A stretch of DNA of 64,000 nucleotides from Cytobacillus sp. S13-E01 (GCF_029193815.1 NZ_JARFVC010000013.1:1-64000); one strand, 5' to 3'. Positions 1 to 7,513 are shown, numbered from the stretch's first letter. Program-made: numbers and translations. Notes: generated by a model not told the origin, from the letters alone.

Positions 1-304
1 TGTTGTAGAATTCTTTTAATTTAGGGAACTTCTTAAATAATTCTCTAGCAGAAATACTTTTAAGGATACGGACTACGTCCGTAGGTGCAATTGTTGGCTT
101 GGTTGATATAAATAAATGAATATGGTCGGGCATTATTTCTATTTCTTTAATTTCAAATTCATATTGAGTGCTAATAATCCAAAGGATTTGTTTCAACTCT
201 GATTCTACGTTCCCTTTTAACACATTAAATCTAAACTTTGGACACCATATAATATGGTATTGGATAAGGAATTTACAATGATTTAATCTATTGTATTCGC
301 TCAT
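1..304 (-). CDS. tnpA: IS200/IS605-family transposase TnpA, N-terminal part (runs off the window)
   Basis: The minus strand reads from an ATG at 304 into the start of a Y1 HUH single-strand transposase. Visible motifs are HIIWCPKFRF near residue 18 and MPDHIHLFIS near residue 58; the HIH within the latter is the metal-binding HUH pair. The catalytic tyrosine lies further downstream, outside the window. Enzymes of this family cut and rejoin single-stranded DNA next to hairpins at the ends of the element, and hairpins of that kind lie just upstream (394-475). No TnpB or IscB is visible on this side. Family assignment is confident; completeness cannot be judged. Confidence 0.9.
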   Translation of the reverse strand, partial: MSEYNRLNHCKFLIQYHIIWCPKFRFNVLKGNVESELKQILWIISTQYEFEIKEIEIMPDHIHLFISTKPTIAPTDVVRILKSISARELFKKFPKLKEFYN

Positions 305-393
305 TTTTCACCTTAAAATCTTAAAATCAAAACTCTATATGTGAATTTTACCACACAGGAATGTATGTTCTCAATACATATTTTGAAAGAAAG

Positions 394-475
394 TCGCTCA
401 AATAGGGCAGTCCGAAGACTACCCTTGAGCGAAGCCCTTACATCGACGGGGCAAGCCCGCGTGGTTTTACGGGCT
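394..475. mobile_element. Hairpins at the presumed IS200/IS605 left end
   Basis: Two hairpins sit between tnpA and the next gene. The first (394-432) has an 8-bp outer stem, TCGCTCAA/TTGAGCGA, an inner stem GGGcAGTC/GACTaCCC and a CGAA loop. The second (454-475) is AGCCCG/CGGGCT around a 10-base loop. IS200/IS605 elements carry subterminal imperfect palindromes recognised by TnpA upstream of tnpA, so this fits the left end. The exact cleavage site was not determined. No gene is visible in 305-712. Confidence 0.55.
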
Positions 476-712
476 ATTTCTATAACAAATAATTTTTAAA
501 TGACTGCCAATCTACAATTTAAATATCATATGAAATCGAGTATGAGAACCGCACATGGTTTTATACTCGATTTTTTGTTTTGTATGTGATTATGACGGTA
601 TAACCCTTAAAACAACGTCTTATTTTAACAGAAACAAGGGAAAATATGTTAAAATGAATACGAAGATTATGAATATTTCACTTAAACTAAACTCAAGATG
701 GAGGTTAGCTTA

Positions 713-1285
713 ATGAACATCTTCTTTAACGTCTTAATGCTATTTGCTAATTTTTTACTCATCGCAGTCTTAATCGGATTTCTTACATTTTTTATGAGCT
801 TATTTTTCAAGAAAAGAAGTACACTGATTGCTTCTGTGATTATAGTGATTTTTGGAACCCTCTTTATTGTGGACCAAATGCAATATACAACTTTTCAAAA
901 GTTAGTTTCAGACCAGCTCAATGAAGAAAGTATTGTTGAAAGTATTTCGATAACGATTAATGATGTGTCTGAATCTGGTGGTTTACCAGTGAGGGTAGCG
1001 CGTGTGAAAATAGAAGATGAGGAGATTATTAAACGTATATTGCAAGATTTTTCAGATATGGAACTAAAAAGAGATGTCGATGCCCGTCAGACAGGAAGAG
1101 ACTATTCTGTTAGAATCCTAACAACAAATGAAGTTAAGGAGAATTTTTTAGAAACTAGTAGTATAAGCTTGGAGTTGGATGATTACTATGTCAATGAGTA
1201 TGAAATAGTCAATAAGACAGTTCATTTAAAGACCATTGAATCACTGGTTGAAAATGATGAAATCGATTGGGATTACTATGAGTAA
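713..1285 (+). CDS. Membrane-anchored hypothetical protein (190 aa)
   Basis: I do not recognise this protein. The start at 713 is preferred over an ATG at 698 because GGAGGT (700-705) lies seven bases before it. Two hydrophobic segments (about residues 2-28 and 33-50) with a short KKR linker suggest an N-terminal membrane anchor. The remaining 140 residues are acidic and soluble-looking, rich in D, E, V and I, and probably lie outside the cell. It stands alone, with a promoter-like stretch just upstream (TATGTTAAAAT near 645) and no clear terminator. No function is inferred. Confidence 0.7.
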   Translation: MNIFFNVLMLFANFLLIAVLIGFLTFFMSLFFKKRSTLIASVIIVIFGTLFIVDQMQYTTFQKLVSDQLNEESIVESISITINDVSESGGLPVRVARVKIEDEEIIKRILQDFSDMELKRDVDARQTGRDYSVRILTTNEVKENFLETSSISLELDDYYVNEYEIVNKTVHLKTIESLVENDEIDWDYYE

Positions 1286-1461
1286 TTTATTGCTAAAAAA
1301 TTTTACCACGAAAATAAATTAAGTTATTTAAAAAGAACAACGGTTAACAATAAAAATATTATGTTAACTACAATTCGAAATAATCCCTAATCAGTTTATA
1401 AAATGAATGAGTCTGAAATCTTGTTTGATTAAGGTTTATAAATCCTGTTGGCGTTTAACTT

Positions 1462-1632
1462 AGATATAAGGCGGAGACGGACCAAACAAGGTTATACCGC
1501 TATATTTTAACAAACGCAAACAGTAAGGAATTCTTTATCCAAAAGGCAATTGGATGGGCCTTAAGAGAATACTCTAAAACAAATCCAGAGTCGGTACGAC
1601 AATTTACCAGTGAAAATACCCTTGCTAAATAA
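1462..1632 (+). pseudogene. Remnant of an AlkD-type DNA alkylation repair gene (C-terminal part)
   Basis: Reading from 1465 to the TAA at 1630-1632 gives about 55 residues containing YKAETDQTRLYRYI, KEFFIQKAIGWALREY and TNPESVRQF. These match the conserved C-terminal helical repeats of the HEAT-like AlkD superfamily. An in-frame TAA lies immediately upstream and no start or first half is present, so this is a decayed remnant. Two further AlkD-superfamily genes occur in the window, at 37854 and 50516, but they belong to a different subfamily with a KRK tail. The rest of 1286-1735 shows nothing else I can support. Confidence 0.75.
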
Positions 1633-1735
1633 AGCTTTCGAGAGTGTAGTAAATACCTGTAAACCGTTTAAAGTGAAATTAGGCAAACGGTAAAAACGTA
1701 AGCAATATTGCCAGACACAAAAAAGAGGTGGAAAA

Positions 1736-2359
1736 ATGGGAGAGAAGAATGATTATGTGTGGTATGCAAGCTATGGTTCAAATATAAATGTTGATCGATT
1801 TTTATGCTATGTACAAGGAGGACAGCCGTTTGGCTCATCGGAAATTGAGGTAGGATGTAGAGATGACTCCCTTCCAATTGATGAGAGTACATTTATTATT
1901 AATCACCAACTCTACTTTGCAAAAAAGGCTGCAAGATGGGACTCCGGGGGTGTCGCATTTATCGGACAGCAAAAAAGTAAAGATATCACATTAAGTAAGA
2001 AATATTTAATAACAGCAGAACAATTCTTCGACGTTGTAAAGCAGGAAAACAGTGGAATTGAATTTGAAATAAACTTAAATGATATAAAAGAAAAAGGGTC
2101 CCAAATACTTCGAAGCAATTCCTGGTACGGAAATATTCTATATCTTGGCGAAAGCAAAGGTTACCAGATTTTTACGTTTACAGCCCCATGGGATATGAAT
2201 GAAGTAGAGTTGAGTAAGCCTTCCCATGCATACTTAGCCACCATTATTACTGGATTAAAAAAGGATTATTCAAACGAAGAAATCTATGACTATTTTAATA
2301 CCAAATCAGGGATAAAAGGAAACTATTCTCCTGAGGAATTAGCTCATTTGATCTTTTGA
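1736..2359 (+). CDS. Gamma-glutamylcyclotransferase-fold (AIG2-like) protein
   Basis: ATG at 1736 follows the ribosome binding site AGAGGTGG. The N-terminal VWYASYGSNI is the YGSN signature of the GGCT/BtrG/AIG2 fold, where the loop binds the substrate carboxylate. The protein (207 aa) is longer than minimal GGCT domains (about 120-150 aa). The C-terminal half has a helical KPSHAYLATIITGL segment and ends SPEELAHLIF. The catalytic glutamate could not be assigned by eye, so a cyclotransferase reaction is only inferred from the fold. It is a monocistronic gene ending in a terminator at 2417-2450. Confidence 0.6.
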   Translation: MGEKNDYVWYASYGSNINVDRFLCYVQGGQPFGSSEIEVGCRDDSLPIDESTFIINHQLYFAKKAARWDSGGVAFIGQQKSKDITLSKKYLITAEQFFDVVKQENSGIEFEINLNDIKEKGSQILRSNSWYGNILYLGESKGYQIFTFTAPWDMNEVELSKPSHAYLATIITGLKKDYSNEEIYDYFNTKSGIKGNYSPEELAHLIF

Positions 2360-2416
2360 TCTGAGAATTAATAGCTTTGTACAAAAGAAAAAAATAAAAT
2401 TTCATGCCACCATTTT

Positions 2417-2456
2417 AACACCTTCTTTCGATAACTATGATGAAGGTGTTTATTTT
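2417..2456 (+). terminator. Rho-independent terminator
   Basis: AACACCTTC (2417-2425) pairs with GAAGGTGTT (2442-2450), followed by TATTTTAT. It ends the cyclotransferase-like gene. Confidence 0.7.
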
Positions 2457-2481
2457 ATATTTATGAAAGGTGGAAAATGAA

Positions 2482-2771
2482 ATGAATAGTAACCTTATTT
2501 TGATGAGAGACCATTGTTAAATATTCCGTCATTAGCTACTGCAATTGGCTTAAATGAAAGCATTATTTTACAGCAGTTGCATTATTGGTTACAAAGAAGT
2601 ACTAACATTCGGTTGGATGAGAAATGGGTCTATTTTACATGCGATCAATTGGGAGAGCAATTCCCATTCTTTTCAATCAGTACAATTAAAAGAGCGATAT
2701 TACGACTTGAAGGCCGTGGTCTACTGAAATCAAGTCAATTTAATAAAATGAAAATAGATAAAACAAAATGA
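2482..2771 (+). pseudogene. Phage-type replication/DnaD-like protein, frameshifted N-terminal fragment
   Basis: A good ribosome binding site (GAAAGGTGG, 2466-2474) precedes ATG 2482, which reads MNSNLIL and then leaves frame. The downstream frame reads DERPLLNIPSLATAIGLNE, then ILQQLHYWLQRS, STIKRAILRLEGRGLL and MKIDKT. This is the N-terminal winged-helix region of phage and ICE replication-initiation proteins. Adding one base near 2502 restores one reading frame. The gene then stops at 2771, where family members continue for another 100-200 residues. It is therefore doubly broken, a relic of a prophage or integrative element. Confidence 0.75.
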
Positions 2772-2823
2772 TAGTCTATTGGGACATAGGACATTTCCTT
2801 CGTCCTGTATTTGACTTTTTTGA

Positions 2824-2844
2824 CTGTAACATTTATTATTACAG
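2824..2844. promoter_or_regulatory. Palindromic operator candidate, CTGTAA-N9-TTACAG
   Basis: A perfect 6-9-6 inverted repeat 52 bp before the TTG start of the Rrf2-type gene. The same TGTAA-N9-TTACA core recurs at 3347-3365, and a degenerate version lies at 3875-3893. The spacing excludes TnrA-type TGTNA-N7-TNACA sites. The likeliest reader is the Rrf2 protein itself, by inference. Confidence 0.55.
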
Positions 2845-2895
2845 TATAAGCGCTGCAGGTTCTATTTAGGTAGTGACAAAATTGGAGGTTGTAAT

Positions 2896-3309
2896 TTGAA
2901 TAGTGATTTCACATTAGCAGTTCACAGTTTAACTCTTTTGTCACTGCTTCCAGATCGAATGTGTTCAAGTGATGCCATTGCAAAGAGTGCTTGTGTACAC
3001 CCAGTAAGAATCCGTAAAGTATTAGGTTTATTAAAGAGACAAGGGTTAATTCAGTCTAAAGAAGGAACTGGCGGGGGCTTTGTGTTTGTAAAAGATCCTG
3101 CTGACGTTACACTTTGGGAGTTATATAAACTGACATCGGAAGGATCACTGCTACCTAAATGTCCAAAAGCGAATTCAGAATGCATTGTGGGTTCAAGTAT
3201 GAAAAGTGTCCTAACCTCGATATTTTCCGAAGGTGAACAGCACCTAGGGATTTTTTTAAACCAATATACAATTAAAGACATAATCAAACAAGTCAAACAG
3301 GAGCAATGA
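2896..3309 (+). CDS. Rrf2-family transcriptional regulator
   Basis: TTG start at 2896 with GGAGG at 2884-2888. The 137-aa protein has the Rrf2 layout: an N-terminal winged helix (ALxLLSLLPD..CSSDAIAKS, then HPVRIRKVLGLLKRQGLI), the EGTGGGFVF wing and a regulatory tail containing CPKANSEC. The Cys pair resembles the ligands used by Fe-S or redox-sensing Rrf2 proteins (IscR, NsrR, CymR types), but the spacing (C-X6-C) is not the NsrR arrangement and a cluster is unproven. Palindromes at 2824-2844 and 3347-3365 suggest control of itself and of the next gene. Confidence 0.85.
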   Translation: MNSDFTLAVHSLTLLSLLPDRMCSSDAIAKSACVHPVRIRKVLGLLKRQGLIQSKEGTGGGFVFVKDPADVTLWELYKLTSEGSLLPKCPKANSECIVGSSMKSVLTSIFSEGEQHLGIFLNQYTIKDIIKQVKQEQ

Positions 3310-3346
3310 GCAAAATGCTTTTCATTTTCCAATTACTTAATTAAAA

Positions 3347-3365
3347 TGTAAAATAAATCATTACA
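3347..3365. promoter_or_regulatory. Second TGTAA-N9-TTACA palindrome
   Basis: TGTAA (3347-3351), nine bases, TTACA (3361-3365), ending three bases before the AGGAG ribosome binding site of the next gene. It shares core and spacing with 2824-2844, so both genes probably answer to one regulator. Confidence 0.55.
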
Positions 3366-3381
3366 GTTAGGAGTGAATGAA

Positions 3382-3852
3382 ATGAATGCTTTAATATCAA
3401 AAAACACTCAAGAAGTTGACGATAATCTAGACCTTAGCAAATATGGCAATACAATGCAAATAGGGCAAAAACAGATTATCTACTCTCCTGACAAGCCTAC
3501 AATATCAGCTTTTTATTTGATGAAAGGTTGCGTTAAAATAGTTAATATTCAAAAAGGAACTTCTCAGGTCGTTAACAAGGGACAATTCTTTGGAGACCGT
3601 TCAATCTTTTATTCAAAGAATATTTATGCCGAAGCGTTAACAGATGTTGAAATAGTGGTAATTAACAATGATAATTTCCATAAAATGATTAAGCAAGATG
3701 TTGGGCTTGCGTTTCGCATTACTAAAGAACTATCAAATATGCTAGGGCGAAATGATCGAACTACTTCAAAAATGGACGACTATATCACAAAATTTAAAAA
3801 TAAACGTAAAGATAACACTGGACAAGTACACAACAACGAGTGTCATTGTTAG
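3382..3852 (+). CDS. Crp/Fnr-like cyclic-nucleotide-binding domain protein without HTH
   Basis: ATG 3382 is chosen over GTG 3373 because AGGAG (3369-3373) overlaps the latter. The 156-aa protein has the beta-roll of the cNMP-binding domain: IIYSPDKPTISAFYLMKGCVKI, then NKGQFFGDRSIFY, AEALTDVEIVVI, and the C-helix DVGLAFRITKELSNML. It stops where Crp/Fnr proteins would begin their DNA-binding HTH and ends in a basic tail closing with HNNECHC. It may sense a small molecule or redox state and act through a partner, perhaps the Rrf2 regulator upstream (inference). The C-terminal CHC could bind metal. Confidence 0.7.
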   Translation: MNALISKNTQEVDDNLDLSKYGNTMQIGQKQIIYSPDKPTISAFYLMKGCVKIVNIQKGTSQVVNKGQFFGDRSIFYSKNIYAEALTDVEIVVINNDNFHKMIKQDVGLAFRITKELSNMLGRNDRTTSKMDDYITKFKNKRKDNTGQVHNNECHC

Positions 3853-3860
3853 TTATTCAT

Positions 3861-3893
3861 TTGACATCATAACTCGTAATTATTTATTTAACA
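3861..3893 (+). promoter_or_regulatory. Possible promoter with degenerate TGTAA-N9-TTACA site
   Basis: TTGACA at 3861-3866 is followed by CGTAA-N9-TAACA (3875-3893), which differs from the two upstream palindromes by one base in each half and keeps the nine-base spacer. It sits ahead of the IDEAL-domain gene. A -10 is not clear. Confidence 0.35.
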
Positions 3894-3911
3894 TTATAAC
3901 GCTTTTAGGCG

Positions 3912-4316
3912 GTGAGGGTAGTGGAACAGTTGGGAAATCATAAAGTTGGAGCATGGATTAAAGGAAAATGGAAGAATGGAGAATTATTTCACGGATTTAT
4001 TGATAGTTATGAGCCGTTTTCTAGGAGTGTTAAAGTGAGAGTTGTGAAAAGTGATAATGAAGGTCTAGAAGGGAAGACGATTTCCGTGATCGAATCAAAA
4101 ATAGAAAGATTAGGAACAACGATTACCTATTCAAGAGAGGCGATCTTAAACTTAATAGATGTGGCACTTTTAATAAAAGATGAAAATTGGTTTAAGGAGT
4201 TATCATTACAATTAGAATGTGTAAACGAAAAAGAAGAAAATAAAGATTCTTCTTTTACAATAAAGAAAGAAAACGAGATAAAGCTAGAACACAAAAACCA
4301 AAAGGGGAGAAGATAA
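3912..4316 (+). CDS. IDEAL-domain protein
   Basis: The C-terminal half contains SREAILNLIDVALLIKDE followed by NWFKELSLQ, the pattern of the IDEAL domain found in small Bacillus proteins that mediate protein-protein contacts. The N-terminal half (WIKGKWKNGELFHGFIDSY, then SVKVRVVKSDNEGLEGK) is a beta-rich segment usual in this family. The C-terminus is a charged, low-complexity Lys/Glu tail. The start is uncertain: GTG 3912 and GTG 3921 are both possible, the latter with GGTGAGG close upstream. It runs two bases before the next gene and probably shares its transcript. Confidence 0.65.
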   Translation: MRVVEQLGNHKVGAWIKGKWKNGELFHGFIDSYEPFSRSVKVRVVKSDNEGLEGKTISVIESKIERLGTTITYSREAILNLIDVALLIKDENWFKELSLQLECVNEKEENKDSSFTIKKENEIKLEHKNQKGRR

Positions 4317-4318
4317 AA

Positions 4319-4525
4319 ATGGCGATTGCAAATACTAGAAATAAAACATTTGATAATGACCCAAAACAAGGCGCCGTATTAGGAAAATTAGAGGGTCAGA
4401 CAATAAATAACGAGTACAAAGGTAGTCAAAAAAGAGTAGGTAGTGAGCCAGAACCACAGGACAAAGAAAAACTTATCCTAAAGATTGAAACTGGAATGGC
4501 GTGTGGGCCAGGTGGTATGTGTTAG
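4319..4525 (+). CDS. Small Cys-tailed protein (68 aa), unknown
   Basis: ATG 4319 follows GGGGAGAAG and lies two bases after the IDEAL gene, so the two are co-translated. The product is hydrophilic (MAIANTRNKTFDNDPKQG at the start) and ends in METGMACGPGGMC-like sequence: two Cys, two Met and a flexible GPGG turn at the very C-terminus. I do not recognise the family. The tail could bind a metal, form a redox disulfide or be a modification site; none of these is shown. No radical-SAM or other maturation enzyme is next door. A strong terminator follows at 4647. Confidence 0.6.
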   Translation: MAIANTRNKTFDNDPKQGAVLGKLEGQTINNEYKGSQKRVGSEPEPQDKEKLILKIETGMACGPGGMC

Positions 4526-4646
4526 AAAATATGAGTATGACTTTTGGCGATTATTGGATTTTGACAATCTTATCGTAAATTTCCGATTTAAAGTGAGTTT
4601 GAATACAGCATGAGTTTATACACTCATGGGAAATGTCAACAATCCT

Positions 4647-4686
4647 AAGAAGTAGCCTCGAATCTGAGGCTACTTCTTACTTTTTA
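4647..4686 (+). terminator. Strong terminator of the Rrf2-IDEAL gene cluster
   Basis: A 13-bp perfect stem (AAGAAGTAGCCTC / GAGGCTACTTCTT) with loop GAATCT and a following ACTTTTTA. It also serves as the end of the minus-strand nitroreductase remnant. Confidence 0.85.
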
Positions 4687-4872
4687 ATGATAAGAAACGA
4701 TTTTGTCTAATTTAAAGCGGTGATGCTCATAGCCTTCAGTATCAGCAATACCGAAAGGTACCATTGCTGCAAATTTAACATGTTCGGGAAGACCTAATAT
4801 TTCTTTTACTTTTTCTTGATCAAAACCGAGCATTGGGACACTTGAGTATCCGTGTCCTTGTAATGTAGTTAC
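4684..4872 (-). pseudogene. Nitroreductase-family remnant (C-terminal 60 residues)
   Basis: The minus strand ends at TAA 4686-4684 and reads back through LQGHGYSSVPMLGF, EKVKEILGLPEHVKFAAMVP and GIADTEGYEHHRF. This is the C-terminal part of a YodC/YdgI-like FMN nitroreductase. No start or FMN-binding N-terminal region exists; the sequence runs into a plus-strand DsbA-family remnant near 4872, so a deletion or rearrangement joined two truncated genes. Confidence 0.75.
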
Positions 4873-5570
4873 GGAGGTTCCGCTTTAAGAGGCTATAAAG
4901 GGTAAGGATATTGAAATTGAGTGGATGCCTTATGAGTTACGCCCATATCCAACAAAAACGTTATAACCAGAAGGAGAATACCTACAATCAACTTGGGAAC
5001 ATCACGTTTACCCGATGGCAGAAAGACTTGGTGTTAAAATAATATTGCCAAGGGTTTCGCCACAACCTTATACCCATTTAGCATTTGAAGGTTATCAATA
5101 TGCAAATAAGAAAAGCGCAGGGCGCCCACCTTTCGGCGACAAGCATAAGACGAGCCCTGACTGAAGGCGTTTTTTGCCTTCGGGAAGGGATTGGCTTATA
5201 CCATAGAGCCGATGGCGCCCGGAGCTAGACACTAAAACTAGGTACAAACTTTTATACTTTCTTATCTTTAGAAAAAGGAAAAGCGAATGAATACAACCAT
5301 CGTATGTTCACAGCCTTTTTTCAAGAAGAACAAGATATAGGCAAAATTGAAATCTTAGTAAATTTAGCGGGAAAGTTAGGGCTCGATCAAGAAAAATTCA
5401 AAGAAGCTTTAGAAACAAGGAAATACAAAAATGCTCATCAACAAGCATTACAGCATGTCTACAATGAGGCCAATATACAGGCTGTTCCTACATTTATAAT
5501 AGGTAAAACAGAACTTCAGGGTGCTCGTTAGAAAGAGGTATTAGAACAGATTATTGATGACGAACTATAC
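4873..5570 (+). pseudogene. DsbA-family (FrnE-like) oxidoreductase, interrupted by a repeat insertion
   Basis: Up to 5110 the frame reads EAIKGKDIEIEWMPYELRPYP, PEGEYLQSTWEHHVYPMA and YTHLAFEGYQYANK. After 163 bases of repeat (5111-5273) it resumes with KGKANEYNHRMFTAFF, then DIGKIEILVNLAGKLG, ALQHVYNEANIQ and AVPTFIIGKTELQG. Family members run straight through this junction. In-frame stops occur at PL*EA, KTL*PEG and GAR*KEV. The N-terminal CxxC active-site region is missing. Several independent lesions show the gene is long dead. Confidence 0.85.
5111..5273 (-). repeat. Interspersed repeat family R1, full-length copy inside a pseudogene
   Basis: On the minus strand this begins TAAGAAAGTATAAAAGTTTG, passes GTGTCTAGCTCCGGGCGCC, contains an internal hairpin (GAAGGCAAAAAACGCCTTC), then CTTATGCTTGTCGCCG, and ends GGGCGCCCTGCGCTTTTCTT. 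Shorter copies keeping both ends but lacking the middle occur at 7413, 18061 and 28862, with partial copies at 11177 and 19326. It encodes no protein. The clean interruption of the DsbA-like gene shows that the element, or its ancestor, moved as a unit. Confidence 0.85.
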
Positions 5571-5584
5571 AAAGGGAACAAAAG

Positions 5585-5632
5585 GACCTGACCCACAGTA
5601 CGTTACAGCTTTAACGCGTTGGGGTCAGGCAC
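5585..5632. repeat. Interspersed repeat family R2 (GGGTCAGG hairpin), copy 1
   Basis: CCTGACCCACAG and CGTTGGGGTCAGG arms surround TTACAGCTTTAACG. Related copies at 37408 and 45039 keep arms and centre. The hairpin lies ten bases beyond the 3' end of the minus-strand cdsA-like gene and could act as its transcript end. Confidence 0.7.
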
Positions 5633-5641
5633 CTGAAAAAA

Positions 5642-6559
5642 TTACATAAAATCAAAAAAGTACCGAATCACATGGAAAAAGATTGGCGTAGTATAGGTTA
5701 GGCTATCAACTCGGCTAAGGTAACTTTCTTTGGGTGACGTTAATTTTTCTTCATCACCAATTAATAAATCACGTTTTAATACGGATATTGTAAGGGCTCC
5801 AAAAAAGCCTCCAAAACCAATAAGTAGGCCTGAGATGATACCAAATTTCACATCAAAAGGTGTTAGGTAAGGATATATAAAATAAGCTACAATGGTCGTA
5901 ATGATTGTTGCTCCTACAAAACCTTCCCAAGATATATTTGGGTTTGCTGTGGGCACAACCTTTCTTTTTCCGAAATAGAGAGAAATTAAAAAATGTACAA
6001 CATCATTAAGCTGTGTTAATAAAACTAAGAACAATACTAGATTTGCTCCATATTCTGGTGAGGCAAATTGGAAGTATGCTAGATGACTTAACCCAAAAAC
6101 CATTAGCATTAGTCCCCATTGAGTGGAGCTGACTGATCGTAAAAGTCCGACGGTACCTTTGTTTCCCAGTATTCTAGGTAATGGTAAGAACAAAAAGACA
6201 TAAATCGGAATGAAAACAATAAACATCCCGTACCACTCGATGTAGATCCAATAAAATTGTATAGGGATTGATAAATACGCCCACAAAAAGGCTCGTCGAT
6301 CAACTTTCCTCGTTTTGATCATTGAATAATATTCTTTAAGGGCAAAAAAGCAAAGCACCATTAATGATATCAAAGAAACGACCGGATTAAATAATGTAGC
6401 AAAAACAAAAATAACAAACATTCCCCACCATGTTTTCACTCGCAAAGAAAGGGAAGAAAAATCCTTGTCGGGCTGAATCTTGTTAATGATGCTAAATAAT
6501 AAACTAATCGTTAGTAAACTAATAAAAATAACTAACTGTGTCCAGAGTGTGGTAGTCAA
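5642..6559 (-). CDS. Phosphatidate cytidylyltransferase-like (CdsA family) membrane enzyme
   Basis: The 305-aa polytopic protein carries the CDP-diglyceride synthetase signature near its C-terminus: LTISVLKRDLLIGDEEK and then SRVDSL, with the preceding ANPNISWEGFVGA segment typical of the family. About eight hydrophobic segments are visible. The expected reaction is CTP plus phosphatidate to CDP-diacylglycerol at the membrane. It resembles the second, non-housekeeping type of CdsA homologue rather than the classic copy next to the isoprenyl synthase gene. TTG start at 6559 with GGTGAG just upstream. It is a single gene, and whether it makes CDP-DAG or another CDP-alcohol is open. Confidence 0.75.
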   Translation of the reverse strand: MTTTLWTQLVIFISLLTISLLFSIINKIQPDKDFSSLSLRVKTWWGMFVIFVFATLFNPVVSLISLMVLCFFALKEYYSMIKTRKVDRRAFLWAYLSIPIQFYWIYIEWYGMFIVFIPIYVFLFLPLPRILGNKGTVGLLRSVSSTQWGLMLMVFGLSHLAYFQFASPEYGANLVLFLVLLTQLNDVVHFLISLYFGKRKVVPTANPNISWEGFVGATIITTIVAYFIYPYLTPFDVKFGIISGLLIGFGGFFGALTISVLKRDLLIGDEEKLTSPKESYLSRVDSLTYTTPIFFHVIRYFFDFM

Positions 6560-6651
6560 CCTCTCACCAACTTTTACTATTTATATTTTTAAGATCCGTC
6601 AAGTATAATTAATCATAGGATAAAAATGTCATTTTTAAAAGAGGTAATAAA

Positions 6652-7208
6652 ATGGAAACGACACGAAGTGTATATATTATGCTCACCGATACAGGTACCT
6701 TCTTACAAAATCGATAAAAAAATACACAAAGGCTCCTTATAACCACGCCTCAATCGCCTTCGACTCTGATCTACAAGAGTTATATAGTTTCGGCCGAAAA
6801 AAACCAAACAATCCTATTAATGGTGGTTTTGTGAAGGAGGATATTTTTGAGGGCACCTATAGTAAATATCCAGAAACAACATGCGTAATCTATAGAATAG
6901 AAGTTTCCGTTCGAGATGTTGAAAAAATGAAGCGAGTGATAAATGTCTTCAAGAAAAATAAAAACAAATTTCTATATAACTTACTTGGCTTAGTAGGGGT
7001 CTCTCTAAATGAACCCGTAGAGTTCAGCAACTCTTACTTTTGCTCTCAGTTTGTTGCGGAAATTCTCCATCGATCAGGGATTCGCCTGTGGGATAAACTC
7101 CCAGCACTCATTACCCCTGACGATTTCCGAAACAACCCACGATTCCAACCAGTGTATGAAGGTAGATTATTTGATTATGAACCGGTAAAAAGACGGTTTT
7201 CTCGGTAG
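6652..7208 (+). pseudogene. Papain-like (YiiX/NlpC-P60-like) hydrolase, one-base frameshift
   Basis: GAGGT precedes ATG 6652, which reads METTRSVYIMLTDTGTFL before hitting TAA. A shift of one base near 6705 opens KSIKKYTKAPYNHASIAF, then SDLQELYSFGRKKPN, GGFVKEDIFEGTY and SNSYFCSQFVAEILHRSGI through to 7208. NHASIAF and YFCSQFVAEIL are the His and Cys blocks of permuted papain-like peptidases or amidases. Apart from the frameshift the gene is full length, so it is either a recent pseudogene or a sequencing error. The hydrolase would act on cell-wall or lipid-linked amides (inference). Confidence 0.8.
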
Positions 7209-7412
7209 AAAGTAAGGAATAATCTTCAGTGAAGAGCCTGTCCTCCAGTCCTATAAAGTTTTAATGGAGTGGGGGACTAGCCACTATATTGTTCCTATTT
7301 AGGTGTGATTTTGGTATAATCGAAGTAGCCATAATGAACTCCTTTCGGGATAGTTGATTCAACACTTCTATTTTACCGAAGAAAGCTCATTTTGGCTTTT
7401 CTTTTTAAAAGG

Positions 7413-7477
7413 TTAGAAAGTATGAAAGTTTGTACTTAGTCTTAGTGTCTAGCTCCGGGCACCCTGTGCTTTTCTTA
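7413..7477 (+). repeat. Repeat family R1, short form, upstream of lutA
   Basis: Starts AGAAAGTATGAAAGTTTGTAC, passes GTGTCTAGCTCCGGGC and ends CCCTGTGCTTTTCTTA. The central hairpin segment of the full copy (5111-5273) is absent. It ends 37 bp before the lutA start, so it may contribute to the lut promoter or leader. Confidence 0.8.
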
Positions 7478-7513
7478 ATAACTATAGTAACCTTTACGAG
7501 ACGAGGGAATGAA

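Noticed and set aside
2824-2844. TnrA or FNR binding site
   Set aside because: TnrA needs a seven-base spacer and FNR/ArcR a TGTGA-N6-TCACA form; neither fits a nine-base spacer with TGTAA arms.
3752-3943. 63-residue ORF between the cNMP-domain and IDEAL genes
   Set aside because: Overlaps two better-supported genes in another frame, without a ribosome binding site.
7430-7513. N-terminal extension of LutA
   Set aside because: It lies in repeat R1 and lacks a ribosome binding site, and the shorter start at 7514 gives the normal LutA length.
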